The notes beneath the pieces were generated by a model. The model was given only the letters and a program-made list of their open reading frames with translations, searched no databases and was not told the origin of the DNA. The translations under genes and the position numbers were made by a program. DNA of 64,000 bases from Flagellimonas sp. CMM7 (lineage in GTDB: Bacteria; Bacteroidota; Bacteroidia; Flavobacteriales; Flavobacteriaceae), in contig NZ_CP090003.1 of assembly GCF_021390195.1 (NCBI RefSeq), positions 4,113,501 to 4,177,500 of the forward strand, given 5' to 3'. Below, piece after piece: positions 1 to 7,596 of this stretch (position 1 is its first letter; every line of letters begins with the position of its first letter).

Positions 1-131
1 GGATTCTCATTGGCATCCAAAAAAATCATTTTGGAACCATCCGAAACGTACTCATCTCTCGCGGACGAATAGGGTCTTAAACCTTTTACAGTTTCCCGAA
101 CTAGCTTTTCTAACTTAAATCCTGTTTTCAT
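1..131 (-). CDS. hisC: Histidinol-phosphate aminotransferase, N-terminal part (cut by window edge)
   Basis: Only the first 43 codons are in the window, reading from an ATG at 129-131 towards base 1. The translation begins MKTGFKLEKLVRETVKGLRP and reaches the LDANEN motif typical of the N-terminus of HisC, the PLP enzyme that transaminates imidazole-acetol phosphate to histidinol phosphate. It lies 35 bases downstream of hisD in the same direction, as expected for a his operon. Identification rests on this short N-terminus plus context, which together are fairly strong. Confidence 0.85.
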   Translation of the reverse strand, partial: MKTGFKLEKLVRETVKGLRPYSSARDEYVSDGSKMIFLDANEN

Positions 132-167
132 TTGCACAGATGTCTCGACTCCGTTCGACATGACATT
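131..167. repeat. Short GC-rich dispersed-repeat-like element between hisD and hisC
   Basis: On the minus strand this reads TGTCATGTCGAACGGAGTCG followed by AGACATCTG. The core contains an imperfect inverted repeat (TGTCGAACGGAGTCGAGACA) and is clearly more GC-rich than its surroundings. It fills nearly the whole hisD-hisC gap. From memory, very similar sequences are scattered between genes in many Bacteroidota genomes, in the way REP elements are. No second copy is visible in this window, so the repeat status is inferred. Confidence 0.5.
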
Positions 168-1456
168 TAATCTTCTTTTAAACTTTTTAATCGAAGTGTT
201 ACTGCATTTTTATGTGCCTGCAACCCCTCCGCTTCCGCCATTAACTCAATTGCATTGCCTATACCCAAAATACCTTGTTCCGTTATTTTCTGAAACGTCA
301 TACTCTTCATGAAGCTATCCAAATTTACACCACTATATTGTCTGGCATAACCATTTGTTGGTAACGTATGATTGGTGCCAGAAGCATAATCCCCAGCACT
401 TTCAGGAGTATAGTTTCCTATAAATACTGAACCCGCATTGAACGTATTCTCTATGTAGAACTTCTCATTTTCTACACAGACAATATAGTGTTCAGGGGCG
501 TATACATTAATCAAATCGATTGCCTTCTCATCGTTTTCTATTAAAATAAGCTTACTGTTTTTAATAGCTTTTTCTGCTATAACCATACGCGGAAGTGCCT
601 TTATCTGATTTTCTATCTCTAAAGCCACATTATCCAATAGTCTTTCTGAGGTAGAAACCAAAATTACTTGACTATCTGCCCCGTGTTCAGCTTGACTCAA
701 TAGATCTGAAGCCACAAAAGAAGCGTTGGCTGTATCATCTGCAGCTACCAATAACTCGCTTGGGCCTGCTGGCATGTCTATAGCAACTCCATATTTTGTG
801 GCCAATTGCTTAGCAACCGTTACATACTGATTGCCTGGACCAAATATTTTATAAACACTGGGAATACTTTCTGTTCCGAATGTCATCCCAGCAACAGCTT
901 GTATTCCCCCTACTTTAAATATTTGGGTAACTCCGCAAAGATTAGCAGTATATAAAATTGTTGAATCTATTTCTCCTCTATCATTTGGAGGCGTGCATAG
1001 CACAATCTCTTTGCAACCGGCAATCTTGGCCGGAACTGCCAACATTAAAATTGTAGAAAATAGGGGTGCCGTGCCTCCTGGAATATACAACCCAACTTTT
1101 TGAATGGGTCTTTTCTCTTGCCAGCAAGAAACCCCCGGCATTGTTTCTAACGCTACCTTTTCGGTCTTTTGAACAGTATGAAATCTTTCAATATTACTCT
1201 TTGCTAAAGAAATAGCTTGCTTCAATTCTTCTGGAACTTGGTTGGAAGCTTTTTCAATTTCTTCTTTCGATACTAAAAAAGACTCCAAGCGGGCTTTATC
1301 AAACTTTTCCGTATAATCCCTGACCGCGGAATCCCCCAGAGCTTTTATTTCTTCAAAAATCCGAGTAACGGTTTCTTCAATATCAGAAACAGTTTGTGTA
1401 GGCCTTCTTAATAGCGCTTTCCATTTTTCTTTATTTGGATAAACAATTTTCTGCAT
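167..1456 (-). CDS. hisD: Histidinol dehydrogenase
   Basis: HisD oxidises L-histidinol to L-histidine in two NAD-dependent steps, the last reactions of histidine synthesis, in the cytoplasm as a zinc enzyme. The 429-residue length matches the family. PGGTAP (about 126-131), FGPGNQ (about 205-210) and the QAEHGADSQ stretch (Q255 and H258, zinc ligands in the family) are all present. AGDYASGTNHTLPT near residue 358 supplies the Asp ligand and AEGLQAHKNAV near the C-terminus the final His ligand. It sits between a GNAT gene and hisC in the his operon and starts 6 bases after the GNAT stop. Confidence 0.97.
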   Translation of the reverse strand: MQKIVYPNKEKWKALLRRPTQTVSDIEETVTRIFEEIKALGDSAVRDYTEKFDKARLESFLVSKEEIEKASNQVPEELKQAISLAKSNIERFHTVQKTEKVALETMPGVSCWQEKRPIQKVGLYIPGGTAPLFSTILMLAVPAKIAGCKEIVLCTPPNDRGEIDSTILYTANLCGVTQIFKVGGIQAVAGMTFGTESIPSVYKIFGPGNQYVTVAKQLATKYGVAIDMPAGPSELLVAADDTANASFVASDLLSQAEHGADSQVILVSTSERLLDNVALEIENQIKALPRMVIAEKAIKNSKLILIENDEKAIDLINVYAPEHYIVCVENEKFYIENTFNAGSVFIGNYTPESAGDYASGTNHTLPTNGYARQYSGVNLDSFMKSMTFQKITEQGILGIGNAIELMAEAEGLQAHKNAVTLRLKSLKED

Positions 1457-1462
1457 AGCTTT

Positions 1463-1882
1463 TCAGAATCTTTTTTGATAGTGGTACCCTACCATTTGAT
1501 AGCCTTGACTTTCCCAAAATTTTTGACCAGATTCGTTCTTTGTATAACAATTAAGCTCTGAACCTTTACAGCCAATGGATTTAGCATAATTGAAAATCCA
1601 TTCCATCAGTTGTTTCCCTATACCCTTTCCTTGATATTCAGGTAGTATAAAAACATTATCAGGTTCAACATGTTTTCCAATGTAATATTTGGTCAATACC
1701 CACAAACCAGAAATACCAATAAGCTTGGAGCCTTCATAAATGCCTATACATTGATACCCATTTGAAAACATTTCTATCAATCTTTCATTCAAAATTTCAA
1801 TAGGAATAGAAGGGTCAAGGTTGTTCAAAAACGGAATAATAACTTCTTTGTCCTTTTCTTCTATGAATATTATAGTATACAT
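1463..1882 (-). CDS. GNAT family N-acetyltransferase inside the his operon
   Basis: The start is placed at the Met that gives MYTIIFIEEKDKE, one base after the hisG stop (TAACATG). A start seven codons further upstream would overlap hisG. The product has 139 residues. The acetyl-CoA binding motif A is seen as YQGKGIGKQLM at about 83-93, followed by an ELNCYTKNESGQKFWESQGY segment typical of small GNAT enzymes. The substrate cannot be told from sequence. It is embedded between hisG and hisD with gaps of 1 and 6 bases, so it is almost certainly co-transcribed, although N-acetylation is not part of the known histidine pathway. Confidence 0.85.
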   Translation of the reverse strand: MYTIIFIEEKDKEVIIPFLNNLDPSIPIEILNERLIEMFSNGYQCIGIYEGSKLIGISGLWVLTKYYIGKHVEPDNVFILPEYQGKGIGKQLMEWIFNYAKSIGCKGSELNCYTKNESGQKFWESQGYQMVGYHYQKRF

Positions 1883-1883
1883 G

Positions 1884-2741
1884 TTACAACACCATTTTTT
1901 CAATTGGACAAACCAAAATCCCTTCTGCTCCAGCCAACTTTAATTCGTCTATAACCTCCCAAAAAGTGTCCTTCTTAATTACGGTATGTACTGAACTCCA
2001 ACCTTCTTCAGCCAATGGCAAAACCGTTGGACTTCGCATTCCAGGTAATAAAGCAACAATCTTATCTAGTTTATCATTGGGCGCATTTAACAATACATAC
2101 TTGTTTTGCCTTCCTTGCAATACTGATTTAATCCTAAATCGAAGCTTTTCTAAAATCTCTTTCCGTTCTTCAGAAATCTTTGGCGATACAGCCAATACTG
2201 CTTCGCTTTTTAAAATTACTTCAACTTCTTTCAAATTGTTTTTAAAGAGGGTGCTTCCACTGGAAACAATATCGCAAATACCATCCGCTAAACCAATATT
2301 GGGTGCTATCTCAACCGACCCATTGATAATATGCAGATCAGCGGTCACTCCTTTTGACTTTAAATAATCATTGACCGTATTTGGGTAGGAAGTAGCAATA
2401 CGTTTACCTTCTAAATCCTGAACGGAATTATATGTTACAGCTTTAGGTACGGCCAAACAGACTCTGCATTTTGAAAAATTTAGTTTTTCAGCTATGGTAA
2501 TGTCCGCTCCTTTTTCTACCAAAACGTTTTCTCCTAGGATAGCAATATCAACTACACCATCTCGCAGATATTGAGGAATATCACCATTTCTAAGATATAA
2601 CACCTCTAAAGGAAAGTTGCGTGCCGTAGCCTTTAGTTGATCCTTACCATTATCTATGGAAATTCCGCAATCTTTTAAAAGCTTTAAGGAATCTTCGTTT
2701 AAACGTCCACTTTTTTGAACAGCAATTCTAATTTTAGTCAT
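1884..2741 (-). CDS. hisG: ATP phosphoribosyltransferase (long, HisZ-independent form)
   Basis: HisG condenses ATP and PRPP, the committed step of histidine synthesis. The start is set at MTKIRIAVQKSGRL, giving 285 residues. A longer reading of 14 extra codons would begin close to the attenuator and lacks conservation. DGVVDIAILGENVL and the DIVSSGSTL motif (PRPP-binding region) are visible. The C-terminal segment of about 75 residues (HTVIKKDTFWEVIDELKLAGAEG) is the ACT-like histidine-sensing domain of long-form HisG, so no HisZ partner is needed and feedback inhibition by histidine is expected. It is the first enzyme gene after the leader and attenuator. Confidence 0.96.
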   Translation of the reverse strand: MTKIRIAVQKSGRLNEDSLKLLKDCGISIDNGKDQLKATARNFPLEVLYLRNGDIPQYLRDGVVDIAILGENVLVEKGADITIAEKLNFSKCRVCLAVPKAVTYNSVQDLEGKRIATSYPNTVNDYLKSKGVTADLHIINGSVEIAPNIGLADGICDIVSSGSTLFKNNLKEVEVILKSEAVLAVSPKISEERKEILEKLRFRIKSVLQGRQNKYVLLNAPNDKLDKIVALLPGMRSPTVLPLAEEGWSSVHTVIKKDTFWEVIDELKLAGAEGILVCPIEKMVL

Positions 2742-2769
2742 TACTTTAAATTTTGTTCGGAAACCAAAC

Positions 2770-2809
2770 AGGCACAAAAACAAAACCCGTTTGATTTCTC
2801 AAACGGGTT
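2770..2809 (-). terminator. Rho-independent attenuator of the his operon
   Basis: On the minus strand an 11-bp perfect stem (AACCCGTTTGA, loop GAAA, TCAAACGGGTT) is followed by a T-rich tract (TTGTTTTTGT). It lies between a His-rich leader peptide (2840-2896) and hisG (start 2741), the classical position of an attenuator. Ribosome stalling at the His codons when charged tRNA-His is scarce would be expected to prevent this hairpin. A competing antiterminator is not obvious by eye. Confidence 0.9.
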
Positions 2810-2839
2810 AGAATATATTTTAAAAACAACAATACATTT

Positions 2840-2896
2840 CTATCTCGCCTGAGTGCAAGTATAAAAATGGTGATGATGTGTGTTTTTATTTCTCAT
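2840..2896 (-). CDS. hisL: his operon leader peptide (MRNKNTHHHHFYTCTQAR)
   Basis: An 18-codon ORF starts with ATG at 2894-2896 and stops at TAG (2840-2842). Residues 7-10 are four consecutive histidines. It is 98 bases upstream of hisG and is followed by a strong intrinsic terminator, so it is read as the sensor peptide of a transcription attenuation mechanism, as in the enterobacterial his leader. The sequence itself is unlike the enterobacterial peptide apart from the His run. A TAnnTTTG promoter element ends 8 bases before its ATG. Confidence 0.9.
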   Translation of the reverse strand: MRNKNTHHHHFYTCTQAR

Positions 2897-2904
2897 TTCG
2901 ATTT

Positions 2905-2932
2905 CAAAAGTAGAATATATTTTTATATCAAA
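2905..2932 (-). promoter_or_regulatory. Probable his operon promoter (TTTG / TACTTTTG)
   Basis: Minus-strand TACTTTTG at 2905-2912 fits the Bacteroidota -7 consensus TAnnTTTG, and TTTG at 2929-2932 fits the -33 element, with a 16-base spacer that is slightly short. It is directly upstream of the leader peptide, so the transcript would begin within a few bases of the leader ATG. Confidence 0.6.
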
Positions 2933-2942
2933 AAAGAGTTAT

Positions 2943-3758
2943 TTAGTTATTTCCTAAAATCAATGGTAAACCAGAGTCACCACTACCAACAATAACAACT
3001 TTTGAATTTGGAGATTTTGAAAGCTCTAAAGTAGCATCTATTCCTTTGTCCTGAAGTATTTTATCCGTTAGGGAGGCACTTAAAATACGGTTGGCGTCTG
3101 CCTTTCCTTGGGCTTCAATACGAACCTTTTCCGCTTCCTTGGAAGCTGTTACCAATCTAAATTCATATTCCAAAGATTCTTGTTCTTGCTTTAGCTTACG
3201 TTCTATAGCTTCTTTAATCGTAGGTGGCAACGTAACATCCCTTACAAGGACTTCATTTAATTGAATGTATTGCCCATCCACAATTTTCTTGGTTTCCTCA
3301 AAAATTTCTTGCTGAATAGCATCTCTTTTACTAGAATACAATTGCTCTGGAGTATAACGCCCAACAACACTTCTTGCCGCGGAACGAATGGTAGGAAGCA
3401 GTACACGCTCCACATAAGACTCGCCTTTTTCTTGGTGCAACTTCCCTAAATCTTCATATTTTGGTTGAAACCATGCAGAAGCATCCAGTTTTATTTCCAA
3501 TCCATTAGAAGAAAGAACCTGCATTTTTTCAAATACCTCTTGTTGCCTTACTTCATAAACATAAACCCTGTTCCAAGGGGCAACCAAGTGAAAACCTTCT
3601 CCTAAAGCTGGTTGATCAGTTACTACACCGCCACCAAAAGTTTTATAAAGCACACCTGCTTCACCAGAACCAATGGTAATGGCTGATTTAGAAACTAAAA
3701 TAACTACAAAAATTATGATTGCTATTACTGGTAATGCAATCTTTGGTAATCTATCCAT
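2943..3758 (-). CDS. Prohibitin family protein (SPFH/band 7)
   Basis: The product has 271 residues with one N-terminal membrane segment (about 8-24, IALPVIAIIIFVVILVSKSA), followed by an SPFH/band-7 domain. ERVLLPTIRSAARSVVGRYTPEQLYSSKRDAIQQ is the typical prohibitin core, and a charged helical segment (IEAQGKADANRILSASLT) follows. Family members form large ring-shaped scaffolds at the inner membrane, and the client here is unknown. It begins 10 bases after the VWA protein gene ends, so the two are probably co-transcribed. Confidence 0.9.
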   Translation of the reverse strand: MDRLPKIALPVIAIIIFVVILVSKSAITIGSGEAGVLYKTFGGGVVTDQPALGEGFHLVAPWNRVYVYEVRQQEVFEKMQVLSSNGLEIKLDASAWFQPKYEDLGKLHQEKGESYVERVLLPTIRSAARSVVGRYTPEQLYSSKRDAIQQEIFEETKKIVDGQYIQLNEVLVRDVTLPPTIKEAIERKLKQEQESLEYEFRLVTASKEAEKVRIEAQGKADANRILSASLTDKILQDKGIDATLELSKSPNSKVVIVGSGDSGLPLILGNN

Positions 3759-3768
3759 GAATTTTATT

Positions 3769-5802
3769 TTATATTAATCCGTTAAATTTTCTGATAAACC
3801 ACTCCAATGAGAGGGTCAAAACAATTATTCCGAGTAAGACTCGAAAATCGATTAAAGATACGACATTTTGCTTGCTCTTTTGTATTGGCACATACTGTTC
3901 GGCACTAGATAGATTCTTTATCAACAAATCTATATCAGTGGGAAAGTAAATATCTCCGTTTGTCTTATCCGCTAACTTTTCAAGCTTGCCATAATTTGAA
4001 GATATGCTTTGTTTTTCAGGATCAAAATCTAAGATTTTAAAAGCCCCCGAGCGTTTTTGATTTTCTCCCTCCACAGTAACTGTAAAATCATATTCGCCAG
4101 CATCCAAATCACTCAGATCAATTTCAAAAAAGGAACCTTTTAACAACATTGGAGCTTCTCTAGAAAAGTCATTTTGTTTTCCATCAATTTTTATACTGAT
4201 ATTGGAATTTGAATCAAAATTATAGCTTTCGTCAAAATAGGAGGCCCTAACCTTAGCAATACTGGAATCCTCAAATACTAGGTCAAAGTCCAATTCCAGT
4301 CTACTCTTTTGATTATCACTGGCCAAGTAAACCATCAGCTTGCCAATAAAGTCATCAAACTCCTTGAAGCTTTTGCTATTTCTATAAACTTGAGCCCGCC
4401 ATTTCCAAATATTCTCTCCGAACAGGACTGCTTCTTTTTGCAGGTTCTCAGCAATAATGGTAAACAAGGGCTTGTCTAAATCTACTCCCCTAATCTGTTG
4501 AAATAGAATTGTCTCTCCATTTTTCTTGAGATCTATATCCCCTAAATTATTTTGCAAAGGTGGAAAGTCAACAACGTTGAAATCTCCAAGTCCAAAAATG
4601 GAAAAGGCATTGTTAAGGACTGGTATTATTTCTTCATTCTGATTAAAATTTTCTTTAAAGAAGCTTTGTTGCACTTGATTTAAAAAACCCCAATCTGTTT
4701 TCGTTCCTGTAATGGTAAAAGTATTCGCTCTTACTTTTGAAAGATACTCATATACACTTCTAAACCTACGATCAGGCTGGTACAGTATAAAAATATCTGT
4801 ATCCTTAAACCTATCAACTGAAACTGTAGGCTTTAAAATAGTAACAGAACGCTGTTCGTTTGCTTCAATTGATTTTTTTATTGCTCCTATATCGGGATGT
4901 AGAATATCTGAGATAATGGCAACGTTGGTTTTCTCGTCAATGACTTCAATAGCCGATTCCTTGCTATTATTAGCGATGTTCTTTTCGTTTTCAAGAGGTT
5001 GAACATCTATTTTAATCGACTTTACTCCCACACTTTCTGCCACTAACAATGTATTTATAGTCTGGCTGCTCCTGTTTTTGCTCAGTTCAACATTCTCTCT
5101 GTAAACTGATTTTCCATCCAATGATATGGTCACTGTTCTTGAGACGGACCTTGATCCTTTATAAAGAATAGTAGCTTCAACAGGAAATTTGTTTTTGAGG
5201 AAAGCATAGGTGTTAACATTTAATCGCCCTATTGAAACATCTTCATAAGAAGTGGTATCACCAATTACTACGGGATTAACCGATAAGTCAGCGGCCAAGT
5301 TAATATACTCATAATCCTTTCCCAAGGTCTGATTACCATCAGTAAAAAGTAATACTGAATTGGTGCCATTCACAAATATCTCATCAACTGTTGAAAGTGC
5401 ATTGGAAATATCTGTATTTTTTTTATCTAAACGCAATGAATCCGTTTGCTGAATCGCAGTTCCAAAAGTATATTGTTGAATAGAAAAGCGTTCTTTTAAA
5501 TCTTCATTTTCCAAGACTTTTTGAACTTGACTTTCAACTGAGTTCTCTTCTGAAGCATCTTTCATGGAAGATGAATCATCCACCAAAACAATTAGATTGG
5601 CTTTCTCTAAAAAATAATCATGCCTTGTAAATTTTGGATTAATCAATAAGAGTAAAGCACAGAATAATGAGAGGAATCTAAGTCCTGCTAAAGTAATTTT
5701 AAGATTACCTTTTCTGGGGTTTTTATAAAGATATTGGAAAAATACGGTGGCAAGGGCAACAATTGCTGCCAAAATAATAAGAAGTACCGTGCGTATTTCC
5801 AT
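3769..5802 (-). CDS. VWA-domain membrane protein (BatA/aerotolerance-like architecture)
   Basis: The 677-residue product has two N-terminal membrane segments (about 4-24 and 38-55), then a von Willebrand A domain with the MIDAS motif VDDSSSM (about 74-80) and the second acidic patch LLFTDGNQTLG. A long beta-rich periplasmic part follows, and a C-terminal membrane segment lies near 648-668. This layout resembles the large flavobacterial proteins related to BatA-type VWA proteins. The function is not established. It starts 5 bases after fabG ends, in the same direction, so it shares a transcript with fabG and the prohibitin gene. Confidence 0.85.
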   Translation of the reverse strand: MEIRTVLLIILAAIVALATVFFQYLYKNPRKGNLKITLAGLRFLSLFCALLLLINPKFTRHDYFLEKANLIVLVDDSSSMKDASEENSVESQVQKVLENEDLKERFSIQQYTFGTAIQQTDSLRLDKKNTDISNALSTVDEIFVNGTNSVLLFTDGNQTLGKDYEYINLAADLSVNPVVIGDTTSYEDVSIGRLNVNTYAFLKNKFPVEATILYKGSRSVSRTVTISLDGKSVYRENVELSKNRSSQTINTLLVAESVGVKSIKIDVQPLENEKNIANNSKESAIEVIDEKTNVAIISDILHPDIGAIKKSIEANEQRSVTILKPTVSVDRFKDTDIFILYQPDRRFRSVYEYLSKVRANTFTITGTKTDWGFLNQVQQSFFKENFNQNEEIIPVLNNAFSIFGLGDFNVVDFPPLQNNLGDIDLKKNGETILFQQIRGVDLDKPLFTIIAENLQKEAVLFGENIWKWRAQVYRNSKSFKEFDDFIGKLMVYLASDNQKSRLELDFDLVFEDSSIAKVRASYFDESYNFDSNSNISIKIDGKQNDFSREAPMLLKGSFFEIDLSDLDAGEYDFTVTVEGENQKRSGAFKILDFDPEKQSISSNYGKLEKLADKTNGDIYFPTDIDLLIKNLSSAEQYVPIQKSKQNVVSLIDFRVLLGIIVLTLSLEWFIRKFNGLI

Positions 5803-5807
5803 TCATT

Positions 5808-6554
5808 TTAAGTTAACATACCGCCATCAACATTAAGAACCTGTCCTGTAACGTAACCAGATAAATCTGAAGCAAGGAACAAACAAGCGTTGGCAACATC
5901 TTCTGGACTTCCACCTCTCTTTAATGGAATGGCATCTCTCCATCCTTGAACAGTCTTTTCGTCTAATTTATCAGTCATTTCAGTTTCAATAAAACCTGGC
6001 GCAATGGCATTGCAACGAATGTTTCTTGATCCAATTTCCAATGCTACTGATTTGGTAAACCCAATCATTCCTGCCTTAGATGCTGCATAGTTGGCCTGTC
6101 CTGCATTTCCTTTCACACCTACTACACTGCTCATATTTATTATTGACCCTTTACGCTGTTTCAGCATAGTACGCTGAACGGCTTTGGTCATGTTGAAAAC
6201 AGATTTTAAATTGATTTCTATAACCTTGTCAAAATCGTCCTCCCCCATTCTCATCAACAGGTTATCCTTAGTGATTCCCGCATTATTTATAAGTACATCA
6301 ATACCATCAAAATCCTCCAGTACTTTTGCCACCAATTCTTCTGATTCCGAAAAACTTGCTGCATTACTTTTGTATGCTTTGGCTTTAACTCCCATATCAG
6401 AAAGTTCTTTTTCCAGCTCTAAAGCCGGTGCTTCGCTAGAACTGTAGGTAAAAGCCACATTAGCTCCATGTTGTCCAAATACTTGTGCTATTCCTTTTCC
6501 TATTCCTCTACTTGCTCCAGTAATGATTACATTTTTGCCCTCCAAAAGTTTCAT
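5808..6554 (-). CDS. fabG: 3-oxoacyl-[acyl-carrier-protein] reductase
   Basis: FabG reduces beta-ketoacyl-ACP with NADPH in fatty acid elongation. The start is set at MKLLEGKNVIITG (248 residues), because the upstream alternative is a TTG. The short-chain dehydrogenase signature is complete: TGASRGIGKG nucleotide loop, NNAG, the catalytic Ser in INMSSVVG, and YAASKAG carrying Tyr and Lys. The C-terminus YVTGQVLNVDGGM is typical of FabG. It is preceded by its own promoter-like TATATTTG and by the sucD terminator, so it heads the fabG-VWA-prohibitin unit. Confidence 0.95.
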   Translation of the reverse strand: MKLLEGKNVIITGASRGIGKGIAQVFGQHGANVAFTYSSSEAPALELEKELSDMGVKAKAYKSNAASFSESEELVAKVLEDFDGIDVLINNAGITKDNLLMRMGEDDFDKVIEINLKSVFNMTKAVQRTMLKQRKGSIINMSSVVGVKGNAGQANYAASKAGMIGFTKSVALEIGSRNIRCNAIAPGFIETEMTDKLDEKTVQGWRDAIPLKRGGSPEDVANACLFLASDLSGYVTGQVLNVDGGMLT

Positions 6555-6586
6555 AATATTCAAAATTTAGTAGTCTGGTTGATAAT

Positions 6587-6594
6587 CAAATATA
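6587..6594 (-). promoter_or_regulatory. Probable fabG promoter -7 element
   Basis: Minus-strand TATATTTG fits TAnnTTTG and lies 33 bases upstream of the fabG ATG, between fabG and the sucD terminator. No clear -33 TTTG is seen at the usual spacing, so confidence is moderate. Confidence 0.45.
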
Positions 6595-6616
6595 GTTTTT
6601 GTTTTACGTATTGACG

Positions 6617-6644
6617 AAAAAAAATCCCGCATTACACGGGATTT
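6617..6644 (-). terminator. Rho-independent terminator after sucD
   Basis: On the minus strand AAATCCCG, a 7-base loop and CGGGATTT are followed by a run of T (TTTTTTTTCG). It lies 21 bases past the sucD stop and separates sucD from fabG. Confidence 0.85.
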
Positions 6645-6664
6645 ACAATAGTTTTAACGATTGG

Positions 6665-7537
6665 TTATCCAATCACTTCTTTTACTTTAACGCCTATCTC
6701 TGCTGGTGAATCTACTACATGGATACCGCATTCACTCATGATTCGTTTTTTAGCCTGAGCGGTATCATCGCTCCCCCCAACAATAGCGCCTGCATGCCCC
6801 ATTGTTCTACCTGCAGGAGCAGTCTCACCTGCAATAAAACCAACAATAGGTTTTTTACTTCCACTTTCTTTATACCATTTGGCTGCATCTGCTTCCAATT
6901 GACCTCCAATCTCACCAATCATAACCACACATTCTGTCTCTGGGTCATTTATTAAAAGTTCTACGGCTTCTTTTGTTGTTGTCCCAATAATTGGATCTCC
7001 ACCAATTCCAATAGCGGTAGTAATTCCTAATCCCTGTCGTACTACTTGATCTGCAGCTTCATATGTCAACGTTCCTGATTTAGAAACAATACCAACGTGT
7101 CCTTTTTTGAAAACAAAACCAGGCATGATACCTACTTTTGCTTCACCCGGAGTAATAACACCTGGACAGTTAGGACCAACCAGCGTACAGTCCATATTCT
7201 TGATATAGTCATTTGCCTTCACCATGTCGGCAACTGGAATTCCTTCTGTGATTGTAATAATCACCTTAATTCCAGCACTGGCAGCTTCCATTATAGCGTC
7301 TGCTGCAAAAGCTGGTGGCACAAAAATAATAGTTGTATCAGCTCCTACTTCTCTAACAGCATCTTCAACGGTATTAAAAACAGGTCTTTCCAAGTGCTCT
7401 TGTCCGCCTTTTCCTGGAGTAACACCACCTACAACATTGGTTCCATACTCAATCATCTGACCTGCATGGAAAGTTCCTTCGCTACCTGTGAAACCTTGAA
7501 CAATTATTTTTGAATCTTTATTTACTAGAACACTCAT
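6665..7537 (-). CDS. sucD: Succinate-CoA ligase, alpha subunit
   Basis: SucD carries the active-site phosphohistidine of succinyl-CoA synthetase (TCA cycle, substrate-level phosphorylation). The 290-residue length is standard. The N-terminal CoA-binding Rossmann domain ([13 protein letters not shown]), the [10 protein letters not shown] motif and the GHAGAIVGG motif with the phosphorylated His at about residue 248 are all present. The sucC partner is not in the window, and separation of sucC and sucD is common in flavobacteria. A promoter with a dyad lies just upstream and a terminator downstream, so it appears monocistronic. Confidence 0.97.
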   Translation of the reverse strand: MSVLVNKDSKIIVQGFTGSEGTFHAGQMIEYGTNVVGGVTPGKGGQEHLERPVFNTVEDAVREVGADTTIIFVPPAFAADAIMEAASAGIKVIITITEGIPVADMVKANDYIKNMDCTLVGPNCPGVITPGEAKVGIMPGFVFKKGHVGIVSKSGTLTYEAADQVVRQGLGITTAIGIGGDPIIGTTTKEAVELLINDPETECVVMIGEIGGQLEADAAKWYKESGSKKPIVGFIAGETAPAGRTMGHAGAIVGGSDDTAQAKKRIMSECGIHVVDSPAEIGVKVKEVIG

Positions 7538-7557
7538 ATTTTTCTGATTATTACGCT

Positions 7558-7579
7558 GGACAAAAGTATGGTTTTGTCC
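7558..7579 (-). promoter_or_regulatory. sucD promoter with an overlapping 8-bp inverted repeat
   Basis: The plus strand reads GGACAAAA, six bases, TTTTGTCC, a perfect 8+8 inverted repeat. The minus strand of 7561-7568 is TACTTTTG, an exact TAnnTTTG -7 element, so the putative operator covers the promoter. It ends 21 bases upstream of the sucD ATG. Confidence 0.5.
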
Positions 7580-7596
7580 ATAATATTTAAAGTAAT

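Noticed and set aside
1883..1903. A longer GNAT start (MKKWCCN) overlapping hisG
   Set aside because: The downstream ATG gives a TAACATG junction with hisG and a normal GNAT N-terminus. The longer form overlaps coding sequence of hisG by 20 bases.
2742..2783. A longer hisG start adding 14 codons (MFLCLFGFRTKFKV)
   Set aside because: It would begin just behind the attenuator's T-tract and adds no conserved residues, while MTKIRIAVQKSG matches the family start.
7097..7513. Long open frames on the strand opposite sucD (up to 138 codons)
   Set aside because: They lie entirely within the well-conserved sucD gene, are antisense and have no recognisable protein pattern.
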